DNA from: Escallonia rubra
Taxonomy: Eukaryota; Streptophyta; Magnoliopsida; Escalloniales; Escalloniaceae
Length of the DNA: 64,000 nucleotides
Direction: 5' to 3'
Assembly (NCBI GenBank): GCA_033065855.1
Contig: JAVXUO010001676.1
Span: 1-64,000, forward strand
The stretch's first letter is position 1; each line of letters opens with the position of its first letter. Below, in pieces: positions 10,591 through 22,635 of the stretch. The notes below the pieces were generated by a model. It was not told where the DNA came from and did no database searches. It saw only the letters and a list, made by a program, of their open reading frames with translations. A program made the translations under genes and the position numbers.

Positions 10591-13528
10591 AAGAGACACT
10601 TGAAGCAACTAAAAGAATATATATATATATATATAACAAAGTAAAACCAAATAAAGGAGAAAAGAATAAATAAAATAAAGAGAACAAGAAGAGAGAAGAC
10701 GCGCAGTGAGAAAAGGGAGGGTAGCTGGCCCTAAATAGGGCGGCGCCTCTGCCATGGTAGCCCTATTACCTGCCGCACAAGCGGTCAACGATGACTAACT
10801 CGGATCCCCGCGCCTTCACCAAAATGCCCCTTCATCGAGCCTCTACAAGCATCGCGTCGAAGCCACCGCGCCTCAACCACTGTAACCGTTCGATCGATGT
10901 TGCCGACAGACCTGTCACCGGCCAGTAACTTCGGTCAGCAGCCTCATCACCGACCAACTCCTCTTCTAGATCACGGCTGCCGTCGCCCATCCTTCGTCGA
11001 ATACCACCTGGTCTGTGCGTATAATTAACGACGAACCATCACTGGCCAGTCACCATTCTTCTTCTTTAACCGCCGATCGGTCACCGTTCGAATACCCGCA
11101 CCCATCCTCGCTATATAACTAGTGGCACAACGCCGCCACTGGTCATTCCTCCACCATGCCAGGGTTCTTCCACGGCAGCCGTAGGTAATTTTTGATCGAT
11201 CAGCAAAGTTGACGCCAGAATAGTAATCAGCCTACCCACTACCAGATTTCCTCGATCCAAGGTTTGCCGTTGCACAACATCAGAGCACCGGCGTCCTTCA
11301 CCGTCGATGGGCATCGACTAGCCATGACTGGCAATCAACTATGACCGCCGATTGATGTCGCCACTGGGATCTATGACCATGACATAAAAATTGGTTTTGT
11401 AGAATTATTTGTGAATCAGGGTTTGGTGGTGTTGTGATTTTGGTTTGGTTGGCAATGGCCTAACAACGGCGCTTACATTGATTATGGAGGGTTATATGTG
11501 TGCAATGGTGGGTGTATAGTGCATGTGTTTGAGAGTTGTTCTGATTTTGGTGCGGTGTGGAGCGTAGGTATCACGAAGGTGCTTGAGATGGCTAAAATGA
11601 TACCACGGTGGTGCTTGCAGTGTTTGAAATGGGATAAACTATGATGGTGTCTGTGTGTGTATGCGTTGTGATTGAGGGTGTATGACGGTATTTTCTGAGA
11701 GTGTGTTTATGTAGACCAATTGTGTATTTATCTAGGTAAAAGTTGCAAGGGTGTGAGTGAAATGGGTGTACATGTGGGTATGGAGCGTCTGTGTGCATGC
11801 ATTAGGCGTGACTTGTATTTATAGCAGTGTATGAATATTTGACCGGTGTGTGGTGTTGATGCTTGATATTTTACAATGGTTGAACCTGGTAGTCATTGTT
11901 GTGGGATATCGGTTAATAAGTTATGAGTGTGAGATGACATGTACATGTAATGATGAGCTAGTGGTTGGTTCGATGCAAATGCTGTATGTGATTAGTGGTT
12001 GTGGGTGGACGAGTGTGGATATATAGCACGGGTGTGCATGCATGTTTGTATGCGTATGGATGTTTGCAGTGTACAACGTGGACATGCAAATTGAGTCTGT
12101 ATGTAGTATGCAACATGGGACACTATGATTGTATACTTAATATAGAGTGTAGTGTGGCATTGAATTTGAGTACGGAATCGTAAAGATTATAGTGATGGAC
12201 TGGTTGTGGGTTGTTAAAGGTGACACCTGTGGTGGCAGATTAGTAGTGGAAGCTAGCAAGCAGTATATTGTGTTTTAGTGAATATTGACTATGAAACGGG
12301 GTTCGGTGGTACAATTGCAATATTGGTGTGGTTGCGGTTGCGGTTATGGTTTAATGATGGTGACGTGTGTCTGTTGTGCATACAAGGTGCGTGCGGTGTG
12401 GTGGTTGTTAGACGATAGTGTGCAACATGGTGCTTGTGAGGCATTGTTGTGTAGGTGTATTTTGCGGATGAGTGTGGTTGGGTACGTTGGGAGGTGTGGG
12501 TTAGTATGTGCAGGTGGAATGTTTATGGTAGTACAAACAATGTGCGTAAAAGAGGTGTAGTAGTGGGTGTATGTGTATAATGGTTGTGTACACTGTGCAT
12601 ATAGGGTACTGTGCGTACGTGAGATATGCATGTGTGTGTGCGTAGTGGGCGGTGTAGATGCTGTATATTATTAATGTTTGTGGGTGAACGGGAGTGTGTA
12701 TAACGTGGGGGTTCAGTGCATGTGATTAGGCAAGTGTGAAGGTTGCTTGGTGGTTGCTAAAACGGGTGAATTAATGGATGTTCGGCAACGGTGATTAGAT
12801 GCCAAGAATGATGTGGTAAACTAGGCATGATGTTGGATGGGTATGTAAAGGTCGGACAGTTGACTGCGCCATCAAATTCTCTTGAAGACATGTTCAACAC
12901 GATTGTTGTGTTGAGACTGACGATACTTCGGGTTGTCGTAAAGCTGAGAACACGAAGATAAAAAGAAGGGCATTGAAAGTGCTTTGAACCAAATGTGGTA
13001 GCATGATCGTCGTTTTGATGTGGGGAATGCGTAGCATCAAGTAAGTGACCCTTTGATTCAACTAGTATTTTTTACATATAATGTATATGTTTTCTATGGT
13101 TAAAAGTGGTATTTATCAACATTGACTGTTTTAAATTATGTTTAGTTGTTCTGCCTTGATTTGCTAAACAAAGCTTTTAATGATTTATTTCTCGTGAAAA
13201 ACTGGACCAGCATGTAAATGATATTTTGTTTAGAAATTGAAATGGATCTCATATATGAAATTTTTTGTACAAGTGAGATGTTTTGGAAAGTGACGTTGTT
13301 GTGAATATTGGACAATTTGAAAACTATCAAAAGGGGTGTGAGGATGGTTTGACCATCAATTGATGAGTGATTGTGTTTATGATGAACCAAAAGGGGTTTT
13401 TTTTTGTTTATTCGATTGATGTGCCTCATATCCAACGGGAGAAAGTTGGATTTCGGGTCTTGGTCCACGGGGCTTGTACGTTGATGCGCAGTACTGTTGC
13501 TTGTGGTTCGCCCTTGCGTCCATAGATT

Positions 13529-13662
13529 ATATTTATCTCGGGAAGGGGTAGGGATTGTGGGCCCTAGTCAGGGGGCGTATACCCTGACCGAATAATATTT
13601 ATCCTAGGAAGGGGTAGGGATTGTGGGCCCTAGTCAGTGGGGCCTGTACGCTGACCGCATCA
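13529..13662. repeat. 66-bp tandem duplication with GGGCCCTAGTCAG
   Basis: Two units starting ATTTATC at 13531 and 13597 share a GGAAGGGGTAGGGATTGTGG core followed by GGCCCTAGTCAG and a short inverted CTGACC element. A poorer third copy may lie just upstream, near 13469. It sits inside the 3,958-bp LTR-like insertion. Confidence 0.75.
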
Positions 13663-14293
13663 TATCGTTTGAACTAATGTTGGATTGAATTGGTTGTCAT
13701 GAGTTTTGTGCTAATGATTTTATACATCGGTTTTATTTCATGTACTATATTTCATTTACTGGATAATTACTTTATGATTTTAGATTCAAATGTTGCTATG
13801 ATTTTTTTTAAAAGTGCATTATTTTCTGGCATGCCATGGTCCACCTGGTTGAATCATTGGTTACTTACTGAGCACGTGGAAGCTCATCCCTTACTTATCA
13901 TTCCAGGTTGAAAGTAAGGTGATGGTGAGGAATACAGGAAGAGACAAATTAGTGTGGAGCTTCGGAGACTACATGGAATGAGTTGCTAAATATTTAGATT
14001 TTGGTTTAGCTTTAGTTGTTGACAATCGGAGTTATGAAGTGTTTTAGTATAAATGATGCATTAAAATGAAAACATGAAAATGTATTTAAGATTTTGTAGA
14101 AGTTTATAATTTTCGTTGCAGTTTATATTGGTCTTTTAACGCGTTAGGCCTGGCAGAACCCTCGGTTGGAATCTATTGGGTCTGCGGCCGGTCACGTGCC
14201 TAGCTCTCGGGCCTACCCGTGGGTTCGGGTCGTGATATCACTCCCTACAGTAACTTGCGCTTGTGAAGTTCCAGCATACCTTGTAACATCCCA

Positions 14294-16909
14294 AAATTTT
14301 CAGTGAAGTGGACTCTAGAGCAGAATAGGGTTGCCGAAAGGATGAACAGAAACTTACTGGAGCGAGCTAGATGTATGAGGTTGAATGCATATTTGCCTAA
14401 GAGTTTCTGTGATTAACCGTTCTCCATTACCTGCCATTAATCACTGAGTTTCCGAAGAGATATTCTCTGGTTAACAAGTTAGTTTTTCTGCAAAGAGAAT
14501 TTTTGGTTGTCCTACGTTTGTTCACCTTCAGAATGAAAAAAGATCCAAACTTGCTCCTAAGTGAAAAGAATGTATATTAATTAGGTATGAGGAAGGAACA
14601 AAAGGATACAGGTTATGGCTCCAGTGGCCAAGAAAAAGGTGATCAGTAGAGATGTGGTATTTAATGAAGTACAGATGTTAAACATGGATGCAACTTCTAG
14701 CAAGAGGCATGGTCACACAAGTGGAGATAGAGTTACATGAGCAGAGGACAAAATCAGCTGACGAGTCTATAGTTGAATCTACAGATTAGCAGTCTTTAGA
14801 GGATCTAGAGGAGCATCCTAATGATTCTTGGAATCTAGTCAGAAATAGAGAGCATGTAGCAAGAAACCAACTCAAAGGTATGGTTTTGAGGACTTGGTCT
14901 CTTTTGCACTGATCATGGGAAGTGCTAATCCTACCAGTTACAATGAGGTTGTCAAGGCAGTGGATGTTAACTTGTGGTTGATAGCAACATATGATGAGAT
15001 GTAATCTCCATGGAAGATTCAGACTTAGGAATTAGTTCAACTTCCAAAGAGTGTGAAGGCTATTGGTTGCAAAAGGGTTTACAGGAAAAAGAAAGATCAC
15101 AAGTACAGGGCAAAACTAATGGCAAAAGGGTATTCTCAAGAAGAGGTAACTAATTATAATGAGATCTTTTCGCCATTAGTGAAGCACACTTCTATCAAAT
15201 TGATATTGTCCATTTTAACAGCACAGAATATGGAGCTGGAGCAGCTTGATTTGAGGATAACTTTTCTCCATGGTGATTTCAAGGGGAGGATCTACATGCA
15301 GCAACCAGAGGGATTTATTGAGCCTAAGAAGACAAATCATCTGTGCAAGCTGATGAAAAAGTCCTTATAAGGTTTAAAACAGTCTCCTCGGCAGTGGTAC
15401 AAGCGATTAGATACATTCATAATAACTCGTGGTTACTCTCGCTCTGAGTATGATTGTTGTGTGTATTATCGAATCCTTGATGATGGTTCACTATTCTTGC
15501 TTGTATTATATGTGGACGATATGCTGATTGCTGCGAATTGAACATTAGGTCTCATAACTTGTACTTGAAGAAATTATTGAGCATGGAGTTTGATATAAAG
15601 GATCTTTGTTCTGATAAGAAGATGCTTGGCATGGAGATTCATAGAGATCGAAAGGCAGGAAAGTTATGGATAACTCAGAAAAATTATGTTGAAAAAGTAC
15701 TGTAGAGGTTTATAATACTCTACGCTAAATCAGTTAGTACACCATTGGGAGCTCACTTTCATTTATCCTCACAACTTTGTCTTAGTACAGAGGAAGATAT
15801 TGAGTATATGTCTCGAGTATCGTACGCAAATGCGGTTGGTTATCTTATGTATGTCATGGTGTGTACCAAACCTGATATATCACGTATAGTTAGTATGGTC
15901 AGTAGGTATATGAAAAATCCAGGAAAGAAGCATTGGGATGCAGTAAAGTAGATTTTCTGTTACGTAGCAGGTTCGACCAACTTTGGCATTATCTTTGATC
16001 GTGATGGGGCAAGAGGTGAGATCTCTGGCTTTGTTGATTCTGATTATGCTAGGGACTTGGATTACCAGAGGTTGAAAACTAGATATTTTTTTACATTCTA
16101 TGGAGGGCTGTTATGTTAGAAATCCGTGTTACAATCTATTACAACATTGTCAACTATGGAGGTATAGTACATGGCATTAACAGAGGTAGCTAAGGAGGTA
16201 TTGTGGCTGAATGGACTGGTAGAGGAGCTTGGCTTCAAGAAGCATGGTGTTTTGTTATAGTTTGACAATCAGAGTGCAATGGATTTGGCAAAGAATCTGA
16301 TTTTCATGCTAGGACCAAGCATATTGATATACATTATAATAGGGTCTGGGAATGGATTAATTCTAAACAGATTGTATTGCATAAGGTTCACACTATTGAC
16401 AACGCAGCTGCCATACCCACGAAAACAGTCACGAAAGAAAAGTTCAAGTATTACTTGAGTTTGATTCACCTCTGTCTTGCTGAGTTCAAGGTGGAGTGCA
16501 TTCCTACCTTTAAAGGGGATGCAAGGTGTACTACCTGAAGAAGGTACTAAAAGCATATTACACTTTTTTATGGAGTGGTTTGTTAATACAAGCCAACGTG
16601 GAGATTGTTGATATATGTCTTGTATTTATGTCCCACATCGGTTAATAAGTATATAAGACATCTTGCCCCACATTGGTTATCTAGAGAAAATCATTGCTTA
16701 TCTCTAAGTATATAGAAGTTGTCTTGTATTGTGTTTAAGGTCAAGAGAGAAGAATCATTCTTTGAGAAGGCAAACAATTTAGGGATACACATAAGGAAGC
16801 GTTATAAATTTGTTTTGTGCAAAGTGGATTTGAATTCTCTCAGATTTCTTGTGTTCTCTTGTTTGGTTATCGTGTTCTATACATATTTATCTAGTGCGAT
16901 TTCATAACA
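14294..16909 (+). mobile_element. Copia retrotransposon fragment: integrase end, RT, RNase H and 3' LTR (broken)
   Basis: From about 14300 the plus strand shows the end of a copia integrase (QNRVAERMNRNLLERARC). The RT follows (YRKKKDHKYRAKLMAKGYSQ near 15080; YVDDMLIAA near 15510), then RNase H (GEISGFVDSDYARDLD near 16020). It ends with a purine tract (GTGGAGATT) directly before a 304-bp LTR. The order INT-RT-RH is diagnostic of copia. It begins abruptly near 14294, where the minus-strand copia piece ends. It is a broken fossil with many breaks. Confidence 0.9.
16606..16909 (+). repeat. 3' LTR of the copia fragment (304 bp)
   Basis: The LTR starts TGTTGATATATGTC right after the purine tract and ends with ATTTCATAACA, so the ends form TGTT...AACA. 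Inside are TATATAAG (about 16650) and the CCCACATCGGTTAATAAG stretch that I recognise from many plant copia LTRs. No matching 5' LTR is found in the window. Confidence 0.85.
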
Positions 16910-16999
16910 TTAAGCATAGTGCCAAGTAAGGATGGAATTAATACATTAACCCACAAGAGATTAATGGTCGAAAAGGAGTTCGATTTACCTTGGAGGACG

Positions 17000-17935
17000 T
17001 ACAGGAAGAAAGGAAGGTGTGGCAAAACACATTGGTGGCTTATGTGCTGGGAGCCAGACTACCTGTACAAGTCATGAAGGGTTTTTTGGAAAGAAAATAG
17101 AAGCAGTGTGGTACGTTTTCTATAAGCTGTATGAAAACATGAATTTATCTTGTTAGATTTGATTCGAATGATGCATATAATCAAATACTGGAGAAGGGAC
17201 CATAGTTTTTTGAAAATAAACCAGTTATTGTTAAACCATGGAACGCTAGTATGTCTATTGAGAAAGAAGAATTGGATATTGTGCCTGTCTGGATAAAATT
17301 ACCATATCTGCCATTACAATTTTGGTCCAACAAAATGATCAGTCGAATTGCTAGCTCTATTGGGAAGCCTTTGTACATGGATAATATGACAGCTACAAAA
17401 GAAAGGGTGGCTTATGCCCGAATTTGTGTAGAAATAAAAGTGGATGGAGAATTACCTGAAGGCATACCAATTGGGCAGCCTAATAAGCAAATGTTTATAC
17501 AGAAAGTGGAGTATGAATGGCTGCCAATAAAATGTAGTTGTAATTTTTTTGGCCACCATGTAAGCAAGTGCTTTAAGAAGCCAAAAGCTGTGTATAAATA
17601 GGTAGCAAAGGAGAAAGAACCTGAAGTGGCGGAACCAATGATGACAGAGTCCAGGCAGCAAATTAGGAATCAACAAGAGGAGAGTTTGAGCAATTCAATA
17701 TCTCAATCTAATCCTGAATGGACTGTTGTGAGATCCAAAAGCTCTGGGAAAGCTATACAGACAGGAAAAGGGAATTGCAAGTAATAACAGCCAACAGCTT
17801 CAGCATTCTTGAGAATTATGAAGAAATTGAGGAAGGGGAACTAGTCAAAAGCTTAGAAGACAATGTGTTGGGAAGGCTGCCCAAACAGGATTACGAGAAA
17901 AGAGGGGAACCAGGTGGGAAGGTAGTAGCAAATTT
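17000..17935 (+). pseudogene. LINE I ORF1 remnant, DUF4283 and zinc-knuckle-like region
   Basis: Recognisable DUF4283 text runs through this segment: KGVRFTLEDVQEER near 16970, then VPVWIKLPYLPLQFW and ISRIASSIGKPLYMDN (open from 17251). A cysteine cluster (CSCNFFGHHVSKC, 17532-17570) stands where a CX2CX4HX4C knuckle is expected, but one spacer residue between the first cysteines seems lost. ORF1 proteins of plant L1 elements bind their own RNA. In-frame stops near 17096, 17200 and 17599 show the frame is dead. The tail up to about 17930 is a charged linker. Confidence 0.75.
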
Positions 17936-17938
17936 ACG

Positions 17939-18720
17939 ATGTTGAGTCTTGCTAGTTGGAATATAAGGGGCCTAAATGACCCTAAGAAACAATATGCAGT
18001 GAAGAAAGAACTAAAGAAATATAATATTGGAATTATGGGTTTACTAGAGACAAGAGTAAGAGTGGAAAACATTGATAGGATTACACTGAAGTGGAAGAAG
18101 GACTGGAAATTTGTTCATAATGTAAACAATAGAGGTATTTCAAGAACCTGGATGGGTTGGAATATCCAAAGAATGTAGGTAACTATTCATAGCTCATTAG
18201 CTTAACATATTACTGGCATAGTGATATCTGCTGAACATACTTTTTACTTGACCTATGTATATGGTCATAACAAAGGTGAAAAATGATAGTATTATGGCAA
18301 CAATTGACTCAGGAAGCTCAGAGTTTTGGAAATACTCCTTGGTTAATCATGGGTGATTTTAATGTGGTAAGGAATGAAAAGGAGAAATTATGAGGAAATG
18401 GGATCAACCCTATGGATACCAGAGAATTTAATCAATGTCTCTATGATGCTCACTTGATAGAGTTACCTACCATTGGGCTATTTTACACTTGGTGTAACAA
18501 GAGAGCTGAAGATACCATCATGTGCAGATTAGATTGTGCTTTGCAAAATGAAGAATGATTAGATAAGTATCCAAATACACAACTAGAAGCATATGCCCCA
18601 GGTTTATCAGACCATGCTTTCTTACAAGTCAAAATAGGGTATGAGGAATATAAAGGGAAGAAACCTTTCAAGTTCTTCAATTTCTGGATGAAACATTAGT
18701 CCTTCAAAGGCTTACTGGAA
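17939..18720 (+). pseudogene. LINE I ORF2 endonuclease domain (degraded)
   Basis: ORF2 begins MLSLASWNIRGLNDPKKQ at 17939, the usual opening of plant L1 endonucleases. LLETRV follows with the catalytic Glu, then WLIMGDFNVV (about 18340) with the Asp-Asn pair, and GLSDHAFL (about 18600) with the final Asp-His. The enzyme nicks target DNA to prime reverse transcription. Stops at about 18176, 18284, 18390 and 18557 break the frame. Confidence 0.85.
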
Positions 18721-19071
18721 TCTATTTGGAAAGAGCAAATTGAAGGTACTGCTTGTTTTCAGCCGAGCACTAAGTTGAAGAAGCTCAAACCTGTACCAAA
18801 GAAACTCAATGGTGAACATTACAGTAATATTTCTTTGAGAACTGCACTGAAACTACAGGAACTTCAGCATATTCGAAATCAAAATTTGAAAGATCAAGAC
18901 CTGAGGTTGATTATGAAGGAAAAAGAAGTATATGCACAATATTATGATTCAGTACAAGCTGAGGAAGCATTTTATTTTCAAAAGGCCAAAATAAGAGACT
19001 TGCAATTGGGGAATGAAAATACTGCATATTTCCATAAAAAGATGTAACTCAATAGATCATGAAATAAAATT

Positions 19072-20978
19072 TTGGCTATTAAGACCGTGGAGGGACTACA
19101 AGTCACTGTGGCCAAAGAAGTACACCAAGTTGCTATAGACCATTTTGCCAATTTCCTTGGTAAACATGTTCCCCCTACTCAGATTTCAAGGACTAGACTG
19201 GATAGTTTCATCAAGAAGAAAGTGGAACCACAGGATCAAATAAACTTGTGTTCACCAATCCAGAAGATGGAAGTTAAAGAGGCTATATTCTCTTTCAAAC
19301 ACAATAAAGCTCCAGGACCATATGGCTTTAATGCTGAGTTTTATCCCCAGAACTGGGATATGATAGGGGAAACAGTCACTGCTGCATTGTTGGAAATGCT
19401 CAACAACAACAAAGGTATCAAACACTTCAACAATACAGCTTTGACCTTGATTCTTAAAATTCCTCGTCCTAGTACTATGAAGGATTTTAGACCTATAGCT
19501 TGTTGTAATGTAATCTATAAGTGTGTGTCTAAAATCCTGAGTACTAGACTTAAAAAGGTGCTACCAAATTTGATTTCCCAGAGGCAGGCTGCTTTTGTAA
19601 CAAACAGGAGTATAGCGGATAACATCTTATTGATGCAAGAATTGGTGAAAAACTATCACAAGAATGAAGGTACTCCAAGATTTGTAATGAAAGTGGATAT
19701 CCAGAAGGCATATGACTCTGTGAGTTGGGAGTTTCTAAAGACTGTAATGCAATGTATGCAGTTCCCTTCACAGTATATAAACTGGATCATACAGTGTGTT
19801 ACCACAGTAAAATTCTCTGTTAACCTCAATGGGTGCATGGATGGCTATTTTGCTAATGCTAAAGGTCTAAGACAAGGAGACCCTATCTCCCCATATCTTT
19901 TTCTTTTAGTAATGGAAGCTTTCTCAGGGATGATAGATGCATATTCTACTATGGAGGATTTTCATTTTCATCCTAGATGCAAAGAATTACAATTAGTCAT
20001 CTTTGTTTTGCTGATGATCTGTTTTTGATTGCTCAAGCTAAAGTTGAAACCATGGTGCTCATAAAGAGGGCATTACAGGAGTTTGAGGAATTATCAGGGC
20101 TGGCACCAAATTTGGACAAGAGCTCTGTATTTTTTGCTGGTATAAATCAGAGAGATGCTGAAAACTTGGTTGATATCATAGGAATACCAACATGGAATCT
20201 ACCTGTTACTTATCTTGGAGTTCCCTTGATTTCTACAAAATTGCAGTATAATGATTGCAAAGTGTTGATTAAGAGAGTGACTAAGAAAATCAACAGTTGG
20301 GCAACTAAATACCTATCCTATGCAGGTAGAATACAACTGGCATGTACTGTGTTGCTTAGCATGCAGGTGTACTGGTGTAGTATTTTCATACTACCTAAGA
20401 ACATACTAAGGCAGATAAAGGCTAAAATAAAAGCCTTTATATGGACAGGAAAGCACAGTGCAGAGCCAGAAGCAAAAGTAGCTTGGGAACAAGTATGCTT
20501 GCCAAAAAAGGAAGGGGGGCTAGGCATTAAAAGGATGGATGAGTGGAATAAAGCAACAATGTGTAAATATCTATGGGAGTTGGCCAGGGAAAATGAGTCA
20601 TTGTGGATCAAGTGGTGTGATATGGTTATTATAAAAGATAGACATTTTTGGACATTTAAGCCACCAGCAGTGATGTCTTGGACATGGACAAAATTAATGA
20701 AGCTCAGGGGAACAATTCAGCAATGGATCAAATATAAAGTAGGGGATGGGAAATTAACTTGGCTATGGTTGGATAATTGGCTTCCCAAGGGCATGATAAT
20801 TGCAAGATATGGACAAAGAATTGTCTTTGACTCTGGATTGCACATGAATCCAAAGGTCAAAGACATCATTTGCAATAACTCATGGAGACTACCAGTCATA
20901 AGATCAAATGCTTTAGAAGGTTTGTGTTTAGCTCAACTTCCAGATACACTCATATGGACTTTAAACAAGTCTGGTTAA
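19072..20978 (+). pseudogene. LINE I ORF2 reverse transcriptase and C-terminal half
   Basis: RT motifs are well preserved: HNKAPGPYGFNAEFY (19303), DFRPIACCNVIYK, RQAAFVTNRSIADNI, KVDIQKAYDSVSWEF (motif A), LRQGDPISPYLFLLVMEAF and the catalytic FADDLFLIAQ (about 20007-20036). The frame is open 19072-20028, then shifts, and the FADD box and everything to 20978 are open in the next frame. The single frameshift near 19990-20020 therefore falls right before the catalytic box. The downstream part (TWLWLDNWLPKGMIIARYG) is the connection region of plant L1 ORF2. Confidence 0.9.
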
Positions 20979-20979
20979 T

Positions 20980-21563
20980 TTTCTATCAAATCTGCTTGGG
21001 AAGGAATTAGAACAAAGAAAAGTACAGCCCCTTGGTGGAAATTATTGTGGTTCCCTGGACATATACCAAGGTGTTCTGTGATGTTATGGTTATTGTGTAA
21101 TGGAGGATTAAGGACAAAAGTAAAATTGAAGAGCTGGAAGATACTGCAAGAGGATCAATGTGTGCTATGTGCTCTGTAGGCAGAAACTGAAGATTATCTT
21201 TTCTGGCAATGTGCATATACTCAGGAGTTTTGGGGGTTAGTCTGGTGTAAACTGCAAATAGCTCCTCAAGTGCAAAGTTGGAATGAACTGCTTAACTATG
21301 CTTGCATTCATTTAAAGGGAAAAGGTTTGAAAACAAAGCTATGCAAAGTTCTAGTTGCAGCTACTTGTTATGGACTATGGCAGGAGAGGAATGCTAGAGT
21401 CTTTAAACAACAGGCTGCTTCAGTACAGGGATGTCTAGGGGTGATTCAACAATGGGTGAAATACAAGGTGTTTAGTTGGAATAAAGCTCCTGCAACCTCA
21501 CTCAATCAAGTGTTATGTGAAACATGGGACATTGATAAACATCTATTGATGAATGGGGGGTAG
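20980..21563 (+). pseudogene. LINE I ORF2 C-terminus with zf-RVT zinc ribbon
   Basis: After a stop at 20976-20978 the same protein continues with WWKLLWFPGHIPRCS and DQCVLCAL, the zinc-ribbon (zf-RVT) domain at the end of plant L1 ORF2 proteins. The last open piece (21270-21563) ends ETWDIDKHLLMNGG and a stop, matching the natural C-terminus seen in copy II (NWEIDRRMLLS). Confidence 0.75.
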
Positions 21564-21725
21564 CGTGTTGCTGCTGGAACCATACTGAAATTTGATAGAA
21601 GATGATATAAGATGTCTTGTAAAATTGTAAAAAGGCTAGTCTTGTGAATTGTCAAATAGTCATGTATGAACTCCTATGTACATATTTTTTTAAGGAATGA
21701 AATATCTCACTAGGACCTTTACCCA

Positions 21726-22440
21726 ATTTTTTTTAACTTATGCTTCCTAAAAATTTGTTGCTAAAGATTGCCGATAAAAATTAGTCATGCTAATCGACAC
21801 TAAATATTGCGCATGAAAATCATCGCTAAAAATTAAATTAACCTGTTAGACAATATCAAGGTTAAGGATGTTACATGGGCAATTTATTTTTGATTGCCAA
21901 CAAGAACACGTGAAATGAGACAGACAGAATGTGAGTAATTAGTAGGTGTATAATGTTTCTGTCAATGCAAATTTCTAAACTTTGCAAATTTCGAAAGGCT
22001 GGTCAGAATCTGATCATTACTAGTGCTTCTCCCTTTTCCAAACTACTTAAATGTCCTTGCAAAATGATAAGATGTTTTTACTTGAACAGCTCGGGTAAAC
22101 CTCCTATTTACTTTTCGATCATTTATAATAAATTTCTGCTCAGCTGGGGTTGCACTTCAAACGCTTTAGAGGTTCCATTTTTTATTTTTTTTTGGTTGTT
22201 GCTATTTGTTGTTTTAATTTTGTCGATAATGCATATTAAGATGGATTATACCTATTTATTATCTGTTATTCTATCATCTTTGGAGATAGCTTTCTTCATC
22301 GCTAGCGTTACGATTCCAATATATGTAGCTCGAATGTTTTGTCTTATCTTAAAGTTCTGCTTATGGATTTGCATGAGTGAAAAGAAGATACCTGAGTGTA
22401 AGTTGGAAGTTGGAGCTTGTTTGTTGGTACCGTCTCAGTA
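21726..22440. other. Unassigned A/T-rich sequence between LINE I and LINE III
   Basis: I recognise no gene here. The part at 21740-21830 contains decayed TTGCTAAAGATTGCCGA and ATCATCGCTAAAAATT strings, which recall the CGTCGCTAAA subterminal motif of the CACTA family found elsewhere in the window, but too poorly to assign. A 162-codon open frame at 21953-22441 is hydrophobic, has no recognisable domain and lies in T-rich DNA, so it may be chance. Confidence 0.4.
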
Positions 22441-22635
22441 ACAATTGAGATCGATTTCGGTTTCAGGTGGACCGGCGCCACAGCATCATCCGCACCAATT
22501 GCCATTTTTTACTTTTCATGTGCTAGGCTGACACTTCCCGAAAATACTTAAAAGAGTCACTAAACCATCCAACCATCCAACCCAACCATTACAACAGGCT
22601 TTATACCTTTCTTAAAGTCCTTAGCTACCTGCTGC

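Larger units (their letters stand above)
10280..14237 (+). mobile_element. 3,958-bp LTR-like insertion (probable solo LTR, chromovirus-like ends)
   Basis: The left end reads TATAATACCCCGACC and the right end GGGTTCGGGTCGTGATA. These look like aged forms of the TGTAAYACCCCG ... GGGTCGTGACA ends I associate with long LTRs of Tekay/Del-type chromoviruses. Flanking 5-bp repeats TCACT (10275-10279 and 14238-14242) match exactly and interrupt a copia protein-coding stretch, which fixes the limits. No gag or pol can be recognised inside and the left end is not repeated internally, so a solo LTR is more likely than a complete element. Inside are a TATA-like box, a C-rich stretch (10740-11350), a long G/T-rich stretch (11400-12850) and a short tandem repeat (13530-13660). 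The open frames inside look like chance frames. Confidence 0.7.
9954..14293 (-). mobile_element. Copia retrotransposon fragment (pre-integrase and integrase core), split by a nested insertion
   Basis: The minus strand between about 14243-14293 and 9954-10274 resembles the copia GAG-pre-integrase segment (GMLELHKRKLL) and then the integrase core (ILVKGFWT, FVTIIDGFSRKV and a degraded DNG-EY box). The two stretches are continuous in family order and are separated only by the insertion at 10280-14237. The piece ends near 9953 at the putative Tat LTR, and near 14293 where copia sequence resumes on the opposite strand. It is a broken fossil with several breaks. Confidence 0.75.
16915..21725 (+). 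mobile_element. L1-type LINE, copy I (5'-truncated, degraded)
   Basis: This is a plant L1 LINE with an ORF1 remnant (DUF4283 nucleic-acid-binding region, 16980-17900) and ORF2 (endonuclease from 17939, RT 19270-20200, zinc-ribbon zf-RVT near 21030-21180). It starts abruptly just beyond the copia LTR, so its 5' part is missing. The 3' end near 21725 (ATGAAATATCTCACTAGG ... CTTTACCC) aligns by layout with the end of copy II (ATAAAAG ... TTTCACCC), though no clean poly(A) remains. Peptides such as LPLQFW and DNWLPKG are shared with copy II, so both belong to one family. Confidence 0.9.

Noticed and set aside
12285-12631. Cys/Val-rich and Thr/His-rich frames in the G/T-rich stretch
   Set aside because: Strong base skew alone keeps these frames open; no domain or homologue is recognisable.
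21953-22441. 162-codon hydrophobic frame as a membrane protein gene
   Set aside because: T-rich DNA gives hydrophobic codons by chance; no domain, no promoter or splice pattern, and it lies between decayed LINEs.
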